From assembly GCA_035476575.1 (NCBI GenBank), contig DATILL010000103.1, positions 1 through 7,749 of the forward strand: a DNA stretch of 7,749 nt, in the 5' to 3' direction. Origin of the DNA: DATILL01 sp035476575. GTDB lineage: Bacteria > Actinomycetota > Actinomycetes > Mycobacteriales > JACQDL01. This document shows, in pieces, positions 5,863-7,749 of this stretch. A program made the position numbers and the translations under genes. The notes beneath the pieces were generated by a model. That model had not been told where the DNA came from. It made no database searches and was given only the letters and a program-made list of their open reading frames with translations. Every line of letters begins with the position of its first letter. The first letter of the stretch is position 1.

Positions 5863-6321
5863 GTGGCCGTACTCTGCTCTATCTGCCAGGCCGACGTGGA
5901 GGACAACGCGCCCGACCGCGAGGTCACGCCATGCAACCACGTGTTCCATCAGGGCTGCCTGGACCCATGGCGGCAACAGAACCGGTGCCCGAACTGCAAC
6001 TCGTTGCTCGACGGCAGCCAGCCAGCACAGCCGGTGCAATACGACCCGGACAACTACCCACCCGTACTCGACGACGACGGTTACCAGTCCGGTGGAGACG
6101 GGGACGGCTACGACCCACCGCCGAACAGCCCGGTCGACGCCGACGTGAACACCATGCTGTGCCCGGGATGCAACCAGTGGCGCACCTTGGCCGCGCTGTC
6201 CACTCACGCGGCCGGCCTCGGGCAGCCGGCCTGCGTAGCCTGCACGGGGCTATGCAACCCCAACACCGACTACGTCTTCGTCGAGTGTGGGCATCCCATC
6301 CACGTTGCCTGTGTCGGATAG
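5863..6321 (+). CDS. RING-H2 finger protein with a second, incomplete RING-like cluster
   Basis: The 152-residue product opens with a complete RING-H2 finger. Ligands are C5, C8, C24, H26, H29, C32, C42 and C45 (C-x2-C-x15-C-x-H-x2-H-x2-C-x9-C-x2-C). It also has the residues that contact ubiquitin E2 enzymes in eukaryotic RING E3 ligases: Ile7 between the first Cys pair and Trp36 before CPNC. An acidic Asp/Gly/Pro/Tyr linker (about 53-96) follows. The C-terminal half holds C100-x2-C103, then C124-x2-C127-x14-C142-x-H144-x2-H147-x2-C150, which repeats the RING spacing but ends two residues later without the final C-x2-C. The start is GTG, forced by an in-frame TAA at 5845-5847, with AGGGGG 4 nt upstream. 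Third positions are about 84% G/C, so it is a native-looking gene rather than eukaryotic contamination. No signal peptide or membrane segment is present. Biochemical role unproven; it could be an E3-like ligase or a zinc adaptor. Confidence 0.8.
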   Translation: MAVLCSICQADVEDNAPDREVTPCNHVFHQGCLDPWRQQNRCPNCNSLLDGSQPAQPVQYDPDNYPPVLDDDGYQSGGDGDGYDPPPNSPVDADVNTMLCPGCNQWRTLAALSTHAAGLGQPACVACTGLCNPNTDYVFVECGHPIHVACVG

Positions 6322-6496
6322 TCCACGTCGCCGCCGCGTGCCAGCCTGCACCAGCCCAGCCACCACGCGGAGGCGCTCCGCGCGCCAGGCGGCAGAATCA
6401 GACACCGTCACTCTGCGGCGGATAAGCGCGGAGGCACGACTTGGGCTTGGACGATGCCCTGTCCGCGGCCTCGCTCGCGAAGACGGTACGTGAGGA

Positions 6497-6510
6497 GCCA
6501 GTGAGCTGGC
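6497..6510 (-). terminator. Small hairpin just after the methyltransferase stop
   Basis: GCCAG and CTGGC form a perfect 5-bp stem with a 4-nt loop, starting 3 nt past the methyltransferase stop codon, in the 192-nt gap between two convergent genes. There is no T tract, so terminator activity is uncertain. Confidence 0.25.
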
Positions 6511-6513
6511 CGA

Positions 6514-7254
6514 TCAGTTGGCTGGCTTCTCCCAGATCGAGACATGTTGGCGGCTGTCGCTGGTGAAAGGCTGCCTGGTCCAGCCGTCCCACCGCTCGCG
6601 TAGCCGCATCCCGGCCATCTGTGCCATCAGATCCAGCTCTGCCGGCCACACGTACCGGAAGGGGATCGAACGGTACTGGCCACGGCCGTCGACGACCTCC
6701 ACGTAGTTCGAGCTCATTGCCTGCGTGGCGACGTCGTACCAGTCGAACGCCCACCGCGTCGGGCACACCTGGAACGGCACCACATCCTGCCCCGGCGGAA
6801 GCCTGCGCAGGTCCGGGACCACGACCTCGATCACGAAACAGCCGCCGGGCTCAAGGTGCGCCGCGACGTTGCGGAAGCAGGCGACCTGGGCCGCCTGCGT
6901 CGTCAAGTTCATGATTGTGTTGACGGCCAGGTACGCCACCGAGAACGTCCCCGCCACCTTTGTCGTCGCGAAGTCGCCGATCGTCACCTCAACCGCGTCG
7001 CCGCCCGGCTTGGCCCGCAACCGCTCCACCATCGCCCGGGACAGGTCGATGCCATGCACCGGCACGCCGCGGCGCACCAGCGGCAGCGCGATCCGCCCAG
7101 TCCCGACACCCAGCTCCAGCGCCCGGCCACCGCCAGCCAGCCCGCACAGAACCTCGACCGCGACACCGACGACTCCCGGCTGGAACATCTCCGCCGAGGA
7201 CTCATCATAGGTCGCCGCGACCTCTTCGCCGAAGTAACCGTCCGCGTCCCGCAC
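6514..7254 (-). CDS. Class I SAM-dependent methyltransferase
   Basis: This 246-residue protein has a Rossmann-type methyltransferase fold. ALELGVGTG (45-53) is the glycine-rich SAM-binding motif I. Asp70 in VHGIDLS is the acidic residue expected to bind the SAM ribose. VTIGDF (90-95) is the next SAM-contacting strand, and LEPGG (134-138) precedes the later core strand. The N terminus, DADGYFGEEVAATYDE, and the C-terminal FRYVWPAELDLMAQMAGMRL match a widespread actinobacterial group. Members are often named DNA methyltransferases in databases, but no target-recognition domain or DPPY/NPPF catalytic motif is visible, so a small-molecule or protein substrate is as likely. The GTG start at 7254 is forced by an in-frame TAG four codons upstream; its ribosome binding site is weak. 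The gene is convergent with the RING gene and lies 290 nt downstream of the second sigma factor. Confidence 0.9.
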   Translation of the reverse strand: MRDADGYFGEEVAATYDESSAEMFQPGVVGVAVEVLCGLAGGGRALELGVGTGRIALPLVRRGVPVHGIDLSRAMVERLRAKPGGDAVEVTIGDFATTKVAGTFSVAYLAVNTIMNLTTQAAQVACFRNVAAHLEPGGCFVIEVVVPDLRRLPPGQDVVPFQVCPTRWAFDWYDVATQAMSSNYVEVVDGRGQYRSIPFRYVWPAELDLMAQMAGMRLRERWDGWTRQPFTSDSRQHVSIWEKPAN

Positions 7255-7293
7255 AGCCGGAACCTACCGCGCAGCACCCCGACGCAGCCCGGC

Positions 7294-7299
7294 ATTATC
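7294..7299 (-). promoter_or_regulatory. Candidate -10 element for the methyltransferase
   Basis: GATAAT on the minus strand matches five of six bases of the housekeeping -10 hexamer and would place the transcript start about 30 nt before the GTG at 7254. No good -35 hexamer is present at the usual distance. Confidence 0.3.
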
Positions 7300-7544
7300 C
7301 CGCCGCCCCGCGGCAGATGAGCGCGGTCGAGTCGCCGGTAGATCTGCTACTGCCTCGGCGCCAGTCGCACCACGGAACGGGTAGCGGTCGGGCGAGCGAC
7401 CTCTGTGAACCCTGCATGGAGGTCTCCGCCGAGATCGTCGCGACGCCCGTGAGCCGTTGCCGGCAGCGCGCCGGACATGGCTCGGCCGCCATCCGCGGTC
7501 AACGACTGCCGTAAGTGGTCAGGGTTGGCAGCACCAGGGCAGGT

Positions 7545-7749
7545 TCAGCGTTCGTCATGGTCGGCCTTGCCGGGGCGGAACAGGGCCTCCTGTGACTCGC
7601 AGGCTCGGCGTAGCCGGTCCAGGCATCGTGCCCGGGTTGGGCCGATGCTGCCGATGGGCATGCTCAGGGCCTCGGACACCTCGTCGTAGGACAGCGGCGG
7701 GTTCTCGATCAGGACCCGGAGCAGCCGTTGGCAGCGTTCGGGCAGCTGC
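7545..7749 (-). CDS. C-terminal part of a second ECF-type sigma factor (cut by window edge)
   Basis: The last 67 codons of a minus-strand gene are present; its 5' part lies beyond the window. It begins QLPERCQRLLRVLIENPPLS and contains YDEVSEALSMPIGSIGPTRAR followed by CLDRLRRACES. This is sigma region 4, with the -35-recognition helix-turn-helix, and it aligns well with the corresponding part of the sigma factor at 3983-4651 (PPYDKVAATIGIPRGSIG and TRARALQRLRR). The stop is the TGA at 7545-7547. The tail FRPGKADHDER is short and charged. The 290-nt gap before the methyltransferase start contains a possible 43-codon minus-strand ORF (7347-7478) without a ribosome binding site, which I do not call. 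Confidence 0.85.
   Translation of the reverse strand, partial: QLPERCQRLLRVLIENPPLSYDEVSEALSMPIGSIGPTRARCLDRLRRACESQEALFRPGKADHDER

Noticed and set aside
5604..6425. 273-codon plus-strand ORF overlapping the RING gene in another frame
   Set aside because: Arg/Pro-rich translation without motifs. The RING frame carries the Cys/His pattern, a ribosome binding site and the right codon bias.
6860..7510. Plus-strand ORFs opposite the methyltransferase
   Set aside because: Shadows of the methyltransferase gene with Arg/Pro/Ser-rich translations and no motif.

Overview
The window is very GC-rich, and its genes show the strong third-position G/C bias, GTG starts and long spurious open frames typical of a high-GC actinomycete (Streptomyces or a relative). 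No rRNA, tRNA, CRISPR array or intact insertion sequence was found. The genus cannot be fixed from these genes.

Layout. Positions 1-349 hold no convincing gene but include a C-rich tract whose complement is a canonical G-quadruplex motif. Positions 350-3106 (minus) encode a 918-residue LuxR-type STAND ATPase regulator of the LAL class. Positions 3107-3707 are a long gap with coding-like debris. A rightward unit follows: a 92-codon ORF with a very good ribosome binding site (3708-3986), overlapping by ATGA an ECF-type sigma factor (3983-4651), then a secreted alpha/beta-hydrolase of the PHB-depolymerase/LpqC type (4698-5585). The gap 5586-5862 carries a short minus-strand relic of a tyrosine recombinase C terminus and some small repeats. 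Positions 5863-6321 (plus) encode a 152-residue protein with a complete eukaryote-like RING-H2 finger and a second, incomplete RING-like Cys/His cluster. Convergent to it is a class I SAM methyltransferase (6514-7254, minus). The right edge (7545-7749, minus) cuts through region 4 of a second sigma factor related to the first.

How the genes may relate. The leader ORF, sigma factor and secreted hydrolase look like one transcription unit. The LAL regulator is divergent from it across about 600 nt and may be unrelated. The RING protein has no visible E1, E2, ubiquitin-like or protease partner here, so it is either an orphan RING adaptor/E3 or one part of a system encoded elsewhere. It lies next to a recombinase relic, in a region that looks rearranged. 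It is the most unusual item in the window.
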